From positions 1,302,001 to 1,366,000 of the forward strand of contig NZ_NERD01000002.1 of the NCBI RefSeq assembly GCF_002799155.1: a DNA stretch of 64,000 nucleotides, written 5' to 3'. Source of the stretch: Stenotrophomonas maltophilia. GTDB lineage: Bacteria > Pseudomonadota > Gammaproteobacteria > Xanthomonadales > Xanthomonadaceae. Each line of letters begins with the position of its first letter. Within the stretch, counting starts at the first letter, position 1. Below the pieces are notes generated by a model. The model saw only the letters and a program-made list of their open reading frames with translations. It had not been told where the DNA came from and made no database searches. The position numbers and the translations under genes were made by a program. This document shows positions 1 through 8,449 of the stretch, in pieces.

Positions 1-443
1 TCGTGGCGATGTTCGACCTGATCGTGACGGTGGCTTACGTGTCCCTGCTGGGCCGTGAGTTCGACCTGACCGTGCTGGCTGGCCTGCTGTCGGTGATGGG
101 CTTTGCGATCAACGATCTGATCGTGGTCTTCGACCGCGTCCGCGAGAACTTCCGCAGCCTGCGCGTGGACTCGATGGAAGTGCTGAACCGTTCGATCAAC
201 CAGACGCTGTCGCGTACGGTGATTACTGCGGTGATGTTCTTCCTGTCCGCGCTTGCCCTGTACATGTACGGCGGCAGCTCGATGGAAGGCCTGGCCGAGA
301 CGCACATGATCGGTGCGGTGATCGTGGTGCTGTCCTCGATCCTGGTGGCGGTGCCGATGCTGACCATCGGTTTCCTGCGCGTCAGCAAGCAGGACCTGCT
401 GCCGAAGGCGAAGGACGTCGAGGCCCTGGCCCGTCGCCCGTAA
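1..443 (+). CDS. secF: Protein translocase subunit SecF, C-terminal part (5' end outside window)
   Basis: This is the C-terminal 146 residues of SecF, the inner-membrane partner of SecD that uses the proton motive force to help SecA/SecYEG move proteins into the periplasm. The fragment is nearly all transmembrane helix. It contains the family hallmark stretch GFAINDLIVVFDRVREN near residues 33-47 and a final hydrophobic hairpin, then a short basic cytoplasmic tail ending LARRP. The reading frame is open from base 3 and stops with TAA at 441-443, followed 30 bases later by a strong terminator, so it ends its operon. The upstream secD/yajC genes expected by family context are outside the window. 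Confidence 0.95.
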   Translation, partial: VAMFDLIVTVAYVSLLGREFDLTVLAGLLSVMGFAINDLIVVFDRVRENFRSLRVDSMEVLNRSINQTLSRTVITAVMFFLSALALYMYGGSSMEGLAETHMIGAVIVVLSSILVAVPMLTIGFLRVSKQDLLPKAKDVEALARRP

Positions 444-471
444 GCGTTCGCGCTGCACGCAACACACAGAG

Positions 472-495
472 AACCCCGCGCAAGCGGGGTTTTTT
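472..495 (+). terminator. Rho-independent terminator of the secF operon
   Basis: CCCCGC (474-479) pairs with GCGGGG (484-489) around a GCAA loop and is followed by a run of six T. It lies 30 bases after the secF stop codon. Confidence 0.9.
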
Positions 496-654
496 GTGGG
501 CAGGGCTGGTACGCATCATCGCATGCGCGCTGTCGCTCCCACGCTTCTCTGCGCGAACCGTGGGCCCCACTTACCAGCTCCCAGACCCCCGCCGCTTCGC
601 GGCCGCCCCCTGACTCAGGGGGCTCTGCCCCAGACCGGTTCCGCACGGCTGATG

Positions 655-733
655 GTGGGTGCCGACCGTTGGTCGGCACATCTGTCAGATATCGAATGAA
701 TTCAACCGTGCCGACCAACGGTCGGCACCCACC
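655..733. repeat. Pair of SMAG-type palindromes (GCCGACC..GGTCGGC)
   Basis: Two hairpins, at 655-680 and 708-733, each read G-T-G-C-C-G-A-C-C then a short loop and its complement, with GGTGGG/CCCACC tails facing outward. They are inverted relative to each other, so the pair can also fold into one large hairpin. Such short palindromes scattered between genes match the SMAG (REP-like) repeats described in S. maltophilia. Confidence 0.75.
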
Positions 734-764
734 AACAGCAGCGGCGACATGTCCGACAGATCGC

Positions 765-943
765 GGGAAACTGTCGAAGGCGGGGTGGGTCAGGTTGCGG
801 GGGCGTGAGCGCCATGGATGGCGCGACCGAGCCTACAGGGACGTATTCACGGCGTCCCCCGCAACCGGACCCACCCCGCCAACCCACAGGACCCCAGCTT
901 CTGCCGTTGACGTTGCCTCTGCGGGTGCAGGGTGCAACCCTGC
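765..943 (+). repeat. Twin-ANGGA hairpin element, copy A
   Basis: Outer arms 779-803 and 856-880 pair over 24 of 25 positions. Inside are two small hairpins: GCC-ATGGAT-GGC (811-822) and TAC-AGGGAC-GTA (about 834-845). A GC-rich flank ends in a third hairpin, GCAGGGT-GCA-ACCCTGC (927-943). The whole 444-1081 gap between secF and fabV holds the secF terminator, a SMAG pair, this element and a CG-alternating hairpin, and I see no protein gene in it. See the findings for comparison of the six copies. Confidence 0.75.
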
Positions 944-1081
944 AAAACAAACACCACCCTACGCCAGCGTCGGTTGTGCAATCTTCCCCCGCGCACTACG
1001 ATCCTGCGGTTCGCGCGCGCAGGCGCGCGCCCGTATTCCTGCTGAGCGCCCCGTGCGCCGCATTGCCAACCCGAGGTATTC

Positions 1082-2341
1082 ATGGTCATCAAACCGCGCG
1101 TCCGCGGCTTCATCTGCGTCACCACCCATCCGACCGGCTGCGAGGCTGCGGTCAAGCAGCAGATCGACTACATCCGCGCGCGTCCGCCGATCCAGAACGG
1201 CCCCAAGCGCGTGCTGGTGATCGGCGCCTCGACCGGCTACGGCCTGGCTGCACGCATCACCGCGGCCTTCGGCAGCGGCGCCGCCACCCTGGGCATCTTC
1301 TTCGAACGCCCGGGCAGCGAAACCAAGCCGGGTACCGCGGGTTGGTACAACTCGGCTGCGTTCCACACGTACGCTGCGGAAGCCGGCCTGTACGCCAAGA
1401 GCATCAACGGCGATGCCTTCTCCGATGAAGTGAAGGCGAAGACCATCGAAATGATCAAGGCCGATCTCGGCCAAGTGGACCAGGTCGTCTACAGCCTGGC
1501 TGCGCCGCGCCGCAAGCACCCGAAGACCGGCGAGATCATCAGTTCCACGCTGAAGCCGATCGGCGAGCCGATCACGCTGCGCGGCCTGGACACCGACAAG
1601 GAAGTGCTGACCGAGACCCAGCTGCAGCCGGCGACCCCGGAAGAGATCGCCGGCACCGTCGCGGTGATGGGCGGCGAGGACTGGCAGATGTGGATCGATG
1701 CACTGGCCGATGCCGACGTGCTGGCCAACGGCTGCACCACCACCGCCTTCACCTATGTGGGCGAAGAAATCACCCAGGCGATCTACTGGAATGGCTCGAT
1801 CGGTGCCGCCAAGAAGGATCTGGACACCAAGGTGCTGGGCCTGCGCGAGAAGCTGGCCAGGATTGGTGGTGACGCACGCGTATCGGTGCTGAAGGCGGTG
1901 GTCACCCAGGCCAGTTCGGCCATTCCGACCATGCCGCTGTACCTGTCGCTGCTGTTCAAGGTGATGAAGGAAAAGGGCACCCACGAAGGCTGCATCGAGC
2001 AGCTCGACGTGCTGTACGACATTCTCTACGGCGGCAAGTCCGATGGCGTGGCGGTCGATCGCCTGCGTCACGATCTGGTTGACGGCGACGGTCACACCGT
2101 GGCGCTGGTCGACGAGGAAGGTCGACTGCGTGCCGACTACAAGGAAATGGCTGCGGACGTGCAGGGCAAGGTGGTGGCGCTGTGGCCGCAGGTCACCAAC
2201 GAGAACCTGTACGAGATCAGCGACCTGGCCGGCTACAAGGCCGATTTCCTGCGCTTGTTCGGCTTTGGCGTGGAAGGCGTGGACTACGAGGCCGACGTCA
2301 ATCCGGATGTGAAAATCGACAATCTGGTCGACATGACCTGA
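1082..2341 (+). CDS. fabV: Enoyl-ACP/trans-2-enoyl-CoA reductase FabV (NADH)
   Basis: FabV reduces the trans-2 double bond of enoyl-ACP with NADH, the last step of each fatty-acid elongation cycle in the cytoplasm. The product is 419 residues (family about 400). It has the nucleotide-binding glycine stretch [15 protein letters not shown] (residues 44-58) and the Y-X8-K catalytic pair that defines FabV: Tyr235 and Lys244 in [11 protein letters not shown]. The ATG at 1082 follows CGAGG at good spacing. FabV enzymes are known to be poorly inhibited by triclosan, which fits the tolerance reported for Stenotrophomonas. The gene stands alone between the secF operon and a convergent gene. No FabI is seen in the window. 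Confidence 0.96.
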   Translation: MVIKPRVRGFICVTTHPTGCEAAVKQQIDYIRARPPIQNGPKRVLVIGASTGYGLAARITAAFGSGAATLGIFFERPGSETKPGTAGWYNSAAFHTYAAEAGLYAKSINGDAFSDEVKAKTIEMIKADLGQVDQVVYSLAAPRRKHPKTGEIISSTLKPIGEPITLRGLDTDKEVLTETQLQPATPEEIAGTVAVMGGEDWQMWIDALADADVLANGCTTTAFTYVGEEITQAIYWNGSIGAAKKDLDTKVLGLREKLARIGGDARVSVLKAVVTQASSAIPTMPLYLSLLFKVMKEKGTHEGCIEQLDVLYDILYGGKSDGVAVDRLRHDLVDGDGHTVALVDEEGRLRADYKEMAADVQGKVVALWPQVTNENLYEISDLAGYKADFLRLFGFGVEGVDYEADVNPDVKIDNLVDMT

Positions 2342-2347
2342 TCAAAC

Positions 2348-2373
2348 AGAAGGCCGGCGAATGCCGGCCTTCT
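2348..2373 (+). terminator. GC-rich hairpin after fabV
   Basis: AGAAGGCCGGC (2348-2358) pairs perfectly with GCCGGCCTTCT (2363-2373) around GAAT, seven bases after the fabV stop. The T-run is poor, so termination strength is uncertain. A GTAG-started SMAG-like palindrome (GTAGAGCC..GGCTCTGC, 2381-2407) follows and separates fabV from the convergent fimX-like gene. Confidence 0.6.
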
Positions 2374-2416
2374 GCGTTCTGTAGAGCCAAGTGATGCCCG
2401 GCTCTGCAGGTAGGTA

Positions 2417-4486
2417 TCACCCGAACTCGAAGCCCATTTCCGGCAGCGCAGGGCCGACGAAGTCACCCTGCACGTAATCCACGCCGGCACTGAACAACAG
2501 GGTCATCGAATTGGCATCGCTGACGAACTCGGCAATGGTGCAGATGCCGGCTTCCTGCGCACGCGCGGTAATCTGGCTGATACGGTCGATGTTCTCGCGC
2601 GTGGCCGCCAGATCGCTGGTGAAACCGCGGTCCAGCTTGAGGAACTGCGGCTGGAAGTGGGCCAGCAGCTGGAACGAATCCAGCCCCGAGCCGAACTGCT
2701 CCAGGCCGATGCGGCAGCCCAGCGGTGCCACTTCGGCGAGAAACTGCTGCGCGCTGCGCAGGTGGGTGAACACCTTCGCTTCCGGTGCATGCAGCCACAG
2801 CCGTTCGCCGGGCACGCCCTGTGCCTGCAGCTCGCGGCGCAGGGTGGCGATCATCTGCGGGTCGTCGAACGATTCCGGCGTCACTTTCACCAGAACCTGG
2901 GTGGCGTTGCCTTCGCGCGCGCGCTGGCCGAGCACTGCGATGGCCTGCGAGACCACCCAGCGGTTGATATCGGCCAGCAGGCCGTGTTCCTCGGCGATGC
3001 CCAGGAATGCGGTCGGGCTCAGCAGCTCGCCATTGTTCTCCAGGCGCAGGTAGGCCTCGTACAGCTCCAGCGGCTCGCCCTGCAGGTTCAGCACCGGCTG
3101 GTAGTGCAGCTGGAAGCCATCGCCGGCCAGTGCCTCGCGGATACGCGCGACCCAGCGCAGCACGCGCTCTTCCTCCACACGGTCGGCGGCGGCGGGGTCG
3201 AAGATACGGCAGGTGTTGCCCAGTTCGGCTGCGGCATGGGTGCATTCGCTTGCACGCGCCAGCACCTGGCCGATGCTGGCGATCTTCTCGCCCACCTGCA
3301 CGCCGCCAATGCTGACCGTTACCGTGGCCGAGCGTGCGCCGATGCTGAAGACATGCGCGGCATAGGCCTCGCGGATGCGCTCGGCCAGCGCCACGGTCTG
3401 TGCATAGGGCCCGGCCTGCAGCACGGCGAAATTATGTTCACCGAAGCGGGCCAGCTGCGCGTCCTCGCCGACCACCTCGGCCAGCAGCGCGGCGAGCGCG
3501 CCGATCAGGGTGTCGGCCGACGCCAGGCCGATGTCCGGCAGCAGTCGCGCGTAGTGGTCCGGTTCGATCAGCAGCAGGCCGAACTGGCCCTCGCTGCGCC
3601 CGGCCTGGGCCACCGCGCTTTCCAGTTGCAGCATGAAGGTCGGCCGGTTGAGCAGGCCGGTAACCTGGTCGCGCTGGCGCAGGTCCTCGACCTCGCGCGC
3701 CAGCTCGGGATCGAACTCCATGCGGCGGCGGAGCACCACCTGCAGGCAGGACTCGCCCTCGTAGGTGGCAGCGGCAAACTCCATTGTCGCCGGGAACGCA
3801 CTGCCGTCCTCGTGGCGCGCGTCGAGCTGGTATTGCGGCGGCGGCGCCTCGCCGCGACTGAGTCCCTTCAACAGTTGCTTGAAGCCCTCCACGTGCTGGG
3901 CCGCGACCATGTCCAGCAGCGAAATGCCTTCGATGTCGTCGAAATGCTCGTAGCCGAACATCTCCAGGTAGGCGTCGTTGGCACGGATGTGCATGCCTTC
4001 ATGCACGTAGGCGATGGGGTCGCGCGAGGAGGCGATCAGCGCGTCACAGCGGCGCTCGGTCTCGCGCATCTGTGCCTCGATGCGGCGCAGGCCGCGACGC
4101 GCCTGCAGGTCCACCCACTGGTCGCGGACCACGGCGAGCAGATGCTCGGGGCGCTGGCGCAGGGCCACGGCACGGATGCCATGGCTGCTGGCCTGCACCA
4201 GTTCGTCCTCATCGATGCGCTCGGCCAGCAGTACCAGCGGAATGTCCTTGCCGCTGGCGGCGATGTGCTGGGCCGCCAGCTGCAGCGGGATGCCCTGCGA
4301 AGGCGAGGCCAGCACCAGGTCGATGGCCTGGCTGGTCAGCACCTGGGCCAGCTCGGCCGCATCCTGCGGGCGCCACGGGCGTACCGCGATGCCGCTGTTG
4401 CGCAGGGTGCTGACGATGGCTTCGGCATTCTCGCCGCTGTCATCGACGATCAGCAGGCGGATGGTGATGTCGTTCGCGTTCTGCAT
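2417..4486 (-). CDS. fimX: FimX-like c-di-GMP effector with degenerate REC-PAS-GGDEF-EAL
   Basis: The 689-residue product has the domain order and length of FimX/Filp, cyclic-di-GMP receptors that promote type IV pilus assembly and twitching. A receiver-like domain (about 8-120) keeps the DD pair but has LVLAS where the phosphoacceptor Asp would sit. A PAS domain (about 145-255) follows. The GGDEF site reads GEHNF (349-353), so cyclase activity is not expected. The EAL domain (450-689) has EAY (477-479) for EAL, EQFGSG for DDFGxG and KLDRGF for KIDxxF, so it probably binds rather than cleaves c-di-GMP. I chose the ATG at 4486 because GGGGAG lies just upstream and the length then equals that of Xanthomonas FimX; longer in-frame starts to 4561 lack this. 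It may be transcribed with yhiN. Confidence 0.85.
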   Translation of the reverse strand: MQNANDITIRLLIVDDSGENAEAIVSTLRNSGIAVRPWRPQDAAELAQVLTSQAIDLVLASPSQGIPLQLAAQHIAASGKDIPLVLLAERIDEDELVQASSHGIRAVALRQRPEHLLAVVRDQWVDLQARRGLRRIEAQMRETERRCDALIASSRDPIAYVHEGMHIRANDAYLEMFGYEHFDDIEGISLLDMVAAQHVEGFKQLLKGLSRGEAPPPQYQLDARHEDGSAFPATMEFAAATYEGESCLQVVLRRRMEFDPELAREVEDLRQRDQVTGLLNRPTFMLQLESAVAQAGRSEGQFGLLLIEPDHYARLLPDIGLASADTLIGALAALLAEVVGEDAQLARFGEHNFAVLQAGPYAQTVALAERIREAYAAHVFSIGARSATVTVSIGGVQVGEKIASIGQVLARASECTHAAAELGNTCRIFDPAAADRVEEERVLRWVARIREALAGDGFQLHYQPVLNLQGEPLELYEAYLRLENNGELLSPTAFLGIAEEHGLLADINRWVVSQAIAVLGQRAREGNATQVLVKVTPESFDDPQMIATLRRELQAQGVPGERLWLHAPEAKVFTHLRSAQQFLAEVAPLGCRIGLEQFGSGLDSFQLLAHFQPQFLKLDRGFTSDLAATRENIDRISQITARAQEAGICTIAEFVSDANSMTLLFSAGVDYVQGDFVGPALPEMGFEFG

Positions 4487-4577
4487 GCACTGCTCCCCAA
4501 TCTGCGAATCTAGATACACGATGCGCGGCGAACCGTCCATGCGCGCCTCCCTTGCGTGCATCGAACGGCCAAGTGGT

Positions 4578-5762
4578 TCACACCACGCCGCCCGCTGCGT
4601 GGCCGCTGGCCCAGGCCCATTGGAAGTTGTAGCCGCCCAGCCAGCCGGTCACGTCCAGCACCTCGCCAACGAAGTGCAGGCCGGGTACGCGCTTGGATTC
4701 CATCGTCGAGGATGACACTTCGGCGGTGTCCACGCCGCCCAGGGTGACCTCGGCGGTGCGGTAGCCTTCAGTGCCGCTGGCCACCAGCGGGAATGCGCCC
4801 AGCAGCTGCGCGGCCTGGCGCAGCACTGGCTCGTCCAGCTGGCGCACCGGGCGGTCCGGCAGCCAGTGCTCGCACAGGCGCTGCGCCAACCGCTTCGGCA
4901 GCACCTCGCCCAGCACCGTGCGCAGCTCGGCGGCGGGGCGGTCGCGCTTCATCTGGCGCAGCCACTCGCCGGCATCCTGGCCCGGCAGCAGGTCCAGCTC
5001 CAGCGCATCGCCGGGCTGCCAGAACGAAGAGATCTGCAGGATGGCCGGGCCGCTCACGCCACGGTGGGTCAGCAGCATGAAGTTCTGGAAACTCTTTCCG
5101 TTGCAGCGCGCCTCGATCGGCAGTGCGACGCCGCTGAGGTCGGCCAGCCGCTCCTGGTGCTTGCCACTGAGGGTCAGCGGCACCAGGCCGGCGCGGGTCG
5201 GCAGCACCTGGTGGCCGAAATGGCGGGCCACTTCATAGCCAAAGCCGCTGGCCCCCATGCTGGGAATCGACAGGCCACCGGTGGCAACCACCAGCGAGGC
5301 GCAATGGAACAGGCCCTGCGTGGTGTGCACGCGGAAACCATCGCTGCCGTGCTCGATGCGCTGCACGCTGCATTCGGTACGGATCTGTACGCCGGCCGCC
5401 TGGCATTCGTCCACCAGCATCTTCACGATCTGCTTGGAGGAGATGTCGCAGAACAGCTGCCCCAGTTCCTTTTCGTGATAGGCGATGCCGTGCTTGTGCA
5501 CCAGCTCGATGAAGTGCCAGGGCGTGTAGCGGGCCAAAGCCGACTTGCAGAAGTGTGGGTTGGCCGACAGGAAGTTGGCCGGGGTGGTGCCGGTGTTGGT
5601 GAAGTTGCAGCGGCCACCGCCGGACATCAGGATCTTCTTGCCGACCTTGTTGGCATGGTCGATCACCTGCACCTGGCGGCCGCGCTGGCCGGCGGTGATC
5701 GCGGTCATCAGCCCGGCCGCGCCGGCACCGATGACCACCACATCGCAACGGATCGTGCTCAT
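4578..5762 (-). CDS. yhiN: Flavoprotein of the HI0933/YhiN family (NAD(P)/FAD-dependent oxidoreductase)
   Basis: The 394-residue protein begins with a dinucleotide-binding fold (VVVIGAGAAGLMTAITAG, residues 8-25). The family signature KKILMSGGGRCNFTNTG follows at about residues 41-57, and a second glycine-rich FAD contact lies near the C terminus (GWLGGYNFQWAWASG). The family is a soluble flavoprotein found across bacteria; its substrate is not settled, though some members have been linked to bile-acid or rRNA-related redox chemistry. Its ATG overlaps the stop of the upstream yaeQ gene by four bases (5759-5762), so the two are translationally coupled. The fimX-like gene starts 91 bases downstream on the same strand. 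Confidence 0.9.
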   Translation of the reverse strand: MSTIRCDVVVIGAGAAGLMTAITAGQRGRQVQVIDHANKVGKKILMSGGGRCNFTNTGTTPANFLSANPHFCKSALARYTPWHFIELVHKHGIAYHEKELGQLFCDISSKQIVKMLVDECQAAGVQIRTECSVQRIEHGSDGFRVHTTQGLFHCASLVVATGGLSIPSMGASGFGYEVARHFGHQVLPTRAGLVPLTLSGKHQERLADLSGVALPIEARCNGKSFQNFMLLTHRGVSGPAILQISSFWQPGDALELDLLPGQDAGEWLRQMKRDRPAAELRTVLGEVLPKRLAQRLCEHWLPDRPVRQLDEPVLRQAAQLLGAFPLVASGTEGYRTAEVTLGGVDTAEVSSSTMESKRVPGLHFVGEVLDVTGWLGGYNFQWAWASGHAAGGVV

Positions 5763-6307
5763 GCCTTGGCGCGCTTGCGCCAGTTCGGGATCACGTCGAG
5801 CTGGATCTGGTCGTTGAGCAGCTGCACCTCGCCGTCCTGGATCAGCACGCTCCAGCGCATGGCACGCTGGATCTGCTGGCCCCAGCGCTCAACGAATTCG
5901 CCGTCCAGATCGACCACCGAGAGATTGTCGAAACGTGCCAGGCCCTTGCCCTGCTTGCCCCACCAGATATCCGATGCATTGCCGCCGTAGTTGACCACCT
6001 GCACCTGGCGGCTGCGATTGCTGGCCTTGCGGATGCGCGACTCGTCCGGATGGCCCAGGTCGATCCACTGCAGGATGTCGCCGGTGTAGTCGTGTTCCCA
6101 CAGATCGGGCTCGTCATCGGTGCTCAGGCCGCGACCGAATTCCAGGCGATCGCCTGCGCTCAGCGCGAAGGCGAGCAGGCGCACCATCAGGCGCTCGTCG
6201 GTCTCGGACGGATGCTGGGCCAGGGTCAGATTGTGGGTCGCGTAGTAACCGCGATCCATGTCGCTGATCTGCAGTTCGGCCTTGCGGATGGTGGCAGTAA
6301 GAGCCAT
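5759..6307 (-). CDS. yaeQ: YaeQ family protein
   Basis: This 182-residue protein matches YaeQ in length (181 in E. coli) and in motifs: ISDMDRGYYATHNLTLAQHP near the N terminus and the central DEPDLWEHDYTGDILQWIDLG. YaeQ has a PD-(D/E)XK nuclease-like fold by published structure, and its cellular role is unclear. The ATG at 6307 gives the family length; upstream in-frame codons belong to the divergent gene's leader. It overlaps yhiN by ATGA, giving a yaeQ-yhiN operon. About 120 bases separate it from the divergently transcribed pseudouridine synthase, so both promoters must lie there. Confidence 0.9.
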   Translation of the reverse strand: MALTATIRKAELQISDMDRGYYATHNLTLAQHPSETDERLMVRLLAFALSAGDRLEFGRGLSTDDEPDLWEHDYTGDILQWIDLGHPDESRIRKASNRSRQVQVVNYGGNASDIWWGKQGKGLARFDNLSVVDLDGEFVERWGQQIQRAMRWSVLIQDGEVQLLNDQIQLDVIPNWRKRAKA

Positions 6308-6431
6308 GGGGGATCCGTGGACTAAAGACGACAATGATAGAGGTTTGCTCCGGGGGTGTCCGTGGCTGGGCTGTCTGCATGCCGTCAACGATGGCACTCT
6401 TGCGCTCTTTCCCGTGGCCGGAGTGGACGCC

Positions 6432-7310
6432 ATGAGCTTGCCCAGCCGGCTGCAGCTGCCGCCCGGCCCCTGGGCCACCCTGCTGGATGGCCTGTGTGCA
6501 CGTTTCCCGCGCATCGCGCGCGCGCAATGGCAGGATCGCTTCGCGCGTGGCCGTGTGCTGGATGCGCAGGGCAGGGTGCTCGCGCCGGGCATGCCCTGGC
6601 AGGTCGGGCTGGACATCCAGTACTTCCGCGAAGTGGCCGATGAGCCGGTGGTTCCCTTCGCCGAGACCATCGTTCATCTGGATGCGCACCTGCTGGTGGC
6701 CGACAAGCCGCATTTCCTGCCGGTGACACCGGCCGGTGGGCATGTGCGCGAGACGTTGCTGGCGCGGCTGGTCGCCCGCACCGGCAATGCCGATCTGGTG
6801 CCGCTGCACCGGCTGGATCGGCTGACGGCCGGGCTGGTGCTGTTCTCGACCCAGCGTGCGTCGCGTGATGCTTACCAGCGCCTGTTCCGTGAGCGGTGCA
6901 TCGAAAAGACCTATGAAGCCCTGGCACCGGCGCTGCCGGGGCGGGAGTTCCCGTTGCAGCGGGACAGCCGTCTGGTGCCGGGCGAGCCCTTCTTCCGGAT
7001 GGCCGAGGTGCCCGGCGAACCCAATGCGCGCAGCTGGATCGAGCTGATCGAGGCCGAAGGGCCGGTCTGGCGGTACCGGCTGCTGCCGGAAACCGGCCGC
7101 AAGCATCAGTTGCGCGTGCACATGGCCATGCTGGGGGCGCCGATCGTGGGTGACACGCTGTACCCCCAGCTTCAGCAACGTCCGCCGAACGTCGCTGAGG
7201 CGCCGCTGCAGCTTCTGGCGCGGGGCCTGGGCTTCGACGACCCGTTGAGTGGCGAACGACGGATGTTCAGCAGCGGCCGCAGCCTGAGCCTGCCGGCTGA
7301 GGGCGGCTAG
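6432..7310 (+). CDS. RluA-family 23S rRNA/tRNA pseudouridine synthase
   Basis: The product (292 residues from this start) carries the RluA-family catalytic motif PLHRLDRLTAGLVLFS, whose Asp in HRLDR is the nucleophile that isomerises uridine in RNA. The C-terminal signature ETGRKHQLRVHMAMLGAPIVGD is also present. There is no recognisable S4 domain, only a 60-residue N-terminal extension. I chose ATG 6432, with GGAG about nine bases upstream. The frame is open further upstream, but that DNA overlaps the divergent yaeQ start. Which uridine it modifies cannot be read from the sequence. It ends five bases before the convergent yaiI gene. Confidence 0.88.
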   Translation: MSLPSRLQLPPGPWATLLDGLCARFPRIARAQWQDRFARGRVLDAQGRVLAPGMPWQVGLDIQYFREVADEPVVPFAETIVHLDAHLLVADKPHFLPVTPAGGHVRETLLARLVARTGNADLVPLHRLDRLTAGLVLFSTQRASRDAYQRLFRERCIEKTYEALAPALPGREFPLQRDSRLVPGEPFFRMAEVPGEPNARSWIELIEAEGPVWRYRLLPETGRKHQLRVHMAMLGAPIVGDTLYPQLQQRPPNVAEAPLQLLARGLGFDDPLSGERRMFSSGRSLSLPAEGG

Positions 7311-7314
7311 CCCG

Positions 7315-7803
7315 TCAGCGGGCCGGGCGTCGCGCCAGCCAGCGGTCCAGCTCGGCGGCGAACAGCTGCCGGTCGCGGGACCCCAGGGGCGGCGGTCCGC
7401 CGGTCTGGACCCCGGCGCCGCGCAGTTCCTCCATGAAATTCCGCATCGACAGCCGTTCGGCCATGTTGTTCGGCGTGTACAACTGGCCGCGCGGGTTCAG
7501 CGCGACGGCCTTCTTCTCCAGCACCAGCGCGGCCAGTGGGATGTCCTGGGTGACCACCAGGTCGCCTGCGGCGACCCGCTCGACGATGGCGCTGTCGGCT
7601 ACGTCCAGCCCCTGCGGCACCTGGATCGAGCGCAGCCAGCGCGAGGGCGGGGTGCGAATCCACTGGTTGGCAACCAGGGTCAGCTCGATACCGACCCGTT
7701 CAGCTGCACGGAACAGGATGTCGCGAATGACGGTGGGGCAGGCGTCAGCATCCACCCAGATGCGGGGGGAGGCGTGTTCAGCGGGGGTTTCGGCTTCAGT
7801 CAT
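7315..7803 (-). CDS. yaiI: UPF0178 family protein YaiI (DUF188)
   Basis: The 162-residue protein opens after a short tail with [16 protein letters not shown] and has the family blocks [27 protein letters not shown] and [11 protein letters not shown]. These match the YaiI/YqxD family, a small PIN-like nuclease fold judged by its acidic residues (D in VDAD, D-x-A-D, TQDIPLA). No confirmed substrate is known. The gene is convergent with and almost abuts the pseudouridine synthase gene. Nothing in its surroundings indicates its role. Confidence 0.88.
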   Translation of the reverse strand: MTEAETPAEHASPRIWVDADACPTVIRDILFRAAERVGIELTLVANQWIRTPPSRWLRSIQVPQGLDVADSAIVERVAAGDLVVTQDIPLAALVLEKKAVALNPRGQLYTPNNMAERLSMRNFMEELRGAGVQTGGPPPLGSRDRQLFAAELDRWLARRPAR

Positions 7804-8105
7804 TTACCCAGTGTAGGGTAGGAAAATCCTGAATGGGGGCTCGGAGTTAGCCGCGAAAGGCTGCCAACCCTTGCCGCGCCTAGCGGGTGACGGGTTCCCA
7901 TGAACGTCGGGACTATCGCTTTTTGCGGAAAACACGCGTATCGTGCGACCCACTGTGTTTGCTAGGGTCACCGTGAATCGTGGCCTGGTGCAGTTGATCT
8001 CACGATCCACTCATCGATCCGCTTTACCAACGCCTGCAACTCAGTCTCGGCCCCGATACCCGGTGGCTGCGATTTTTTTCAACATGTGTTTCAGGAGTTA
8101 GTAAA
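7804..8105. other. Gap holding the promoter and probable long leader of the cold-shock gene
   Basis: About 300 bases separate yaiI (minus) from csp (plus). The right half is less GC-rich than its surroundings and includes a T-run (TTTTTTTC near 8073-8080) just before the ribosome-binding site. Cold-shock mRNAs commonly carry long structured leaders, and the space would allow one here. I could not assign a promoter with confidence. A 68-codon minus-strand frame here looks like chance. Confidence 0.4.
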
Positions 8106-8315
8106 ATGTCTGAACGTCAGACCGGCACCGTCAAGTGGTTCAACGACGCCAAGGGCTTCGGCTTCATCACCCCGGAAAGCGGCCCGGACCTGTTCGTGCA
8201 CTTCCGCGCGATCCAGGGCACCGGCTTCAAGACCCTGCAGGAAGGCCAGAAGGTTACCTTCATCGCCGTCCAGGGTCAGAAGGGTATGCAGGCTGACCAG
8301 GTGCAGGCGGTCTAA
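8106..8315 (+). CDS. Cold-shock domain protein (CspA family)
   Basis: The 69-residue protein is a single cold-shock domain that binds single-stranded RNA/DNA and melts mRNA structure. RNP1 (KGFGFITP) and RNP2 (LFVHFRAI) are both intact, with the usual start [12 protein letters not shown]. The ATG is preceded by CAGGAG. The distance from the upstream gene leaves room for a long leader. A strong terminator follows 27 bases after the stop, so it is a single-gene unit. The family has several paralogues per genome, so a specific letter is not assigned. Confidence 0.95.
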   Translation: MSERQTGTVKWFNDAKGFGFITPESGPDLFVHFRAIQGTGFKTLQEGQKVTFIAVQGQKGMQADQVQAV

Positions 8316-8341
8316 TCCGTCTGCTACCGTTGGGTAGCCAG

Positions 8342-8374
8342 AACGCCGGAAGCGAAAGCTTCCGGCGTTTTTTG
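8342..8374 (+). terminator. Rho-independent terminator of the cold-shock gene
   Basis: AACGCCGGAAGC pairs perfectly with GCTTCCGGCGTT around a GAAA tetraloop and is followed by a T-rich tract. Confidence 0.93.
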
Positions 8375-8449
8375 TTGCCCGTTGTTTTTTCGTAGCCGAG
8401 CAATGCGCCATGCGCGGTACGATGCGTGTCTCCCCAAGGGATCACCCCC

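Noticed and set aside
669..1428. Overlapping frames of 180-200 codons between secF and fabV
   Set aside because: They run through SMAG and twin-hairpin repeats and into the fabV gene in another frame, with no recognisable protein features.
7804..8010. 68-codon minus-strand frame between yaiI and the cold-shock gene
   Set aside because: No recognisable motif or ribosome-binding site, and it lies in the probable leader and promoter region of the cold-shock gene.
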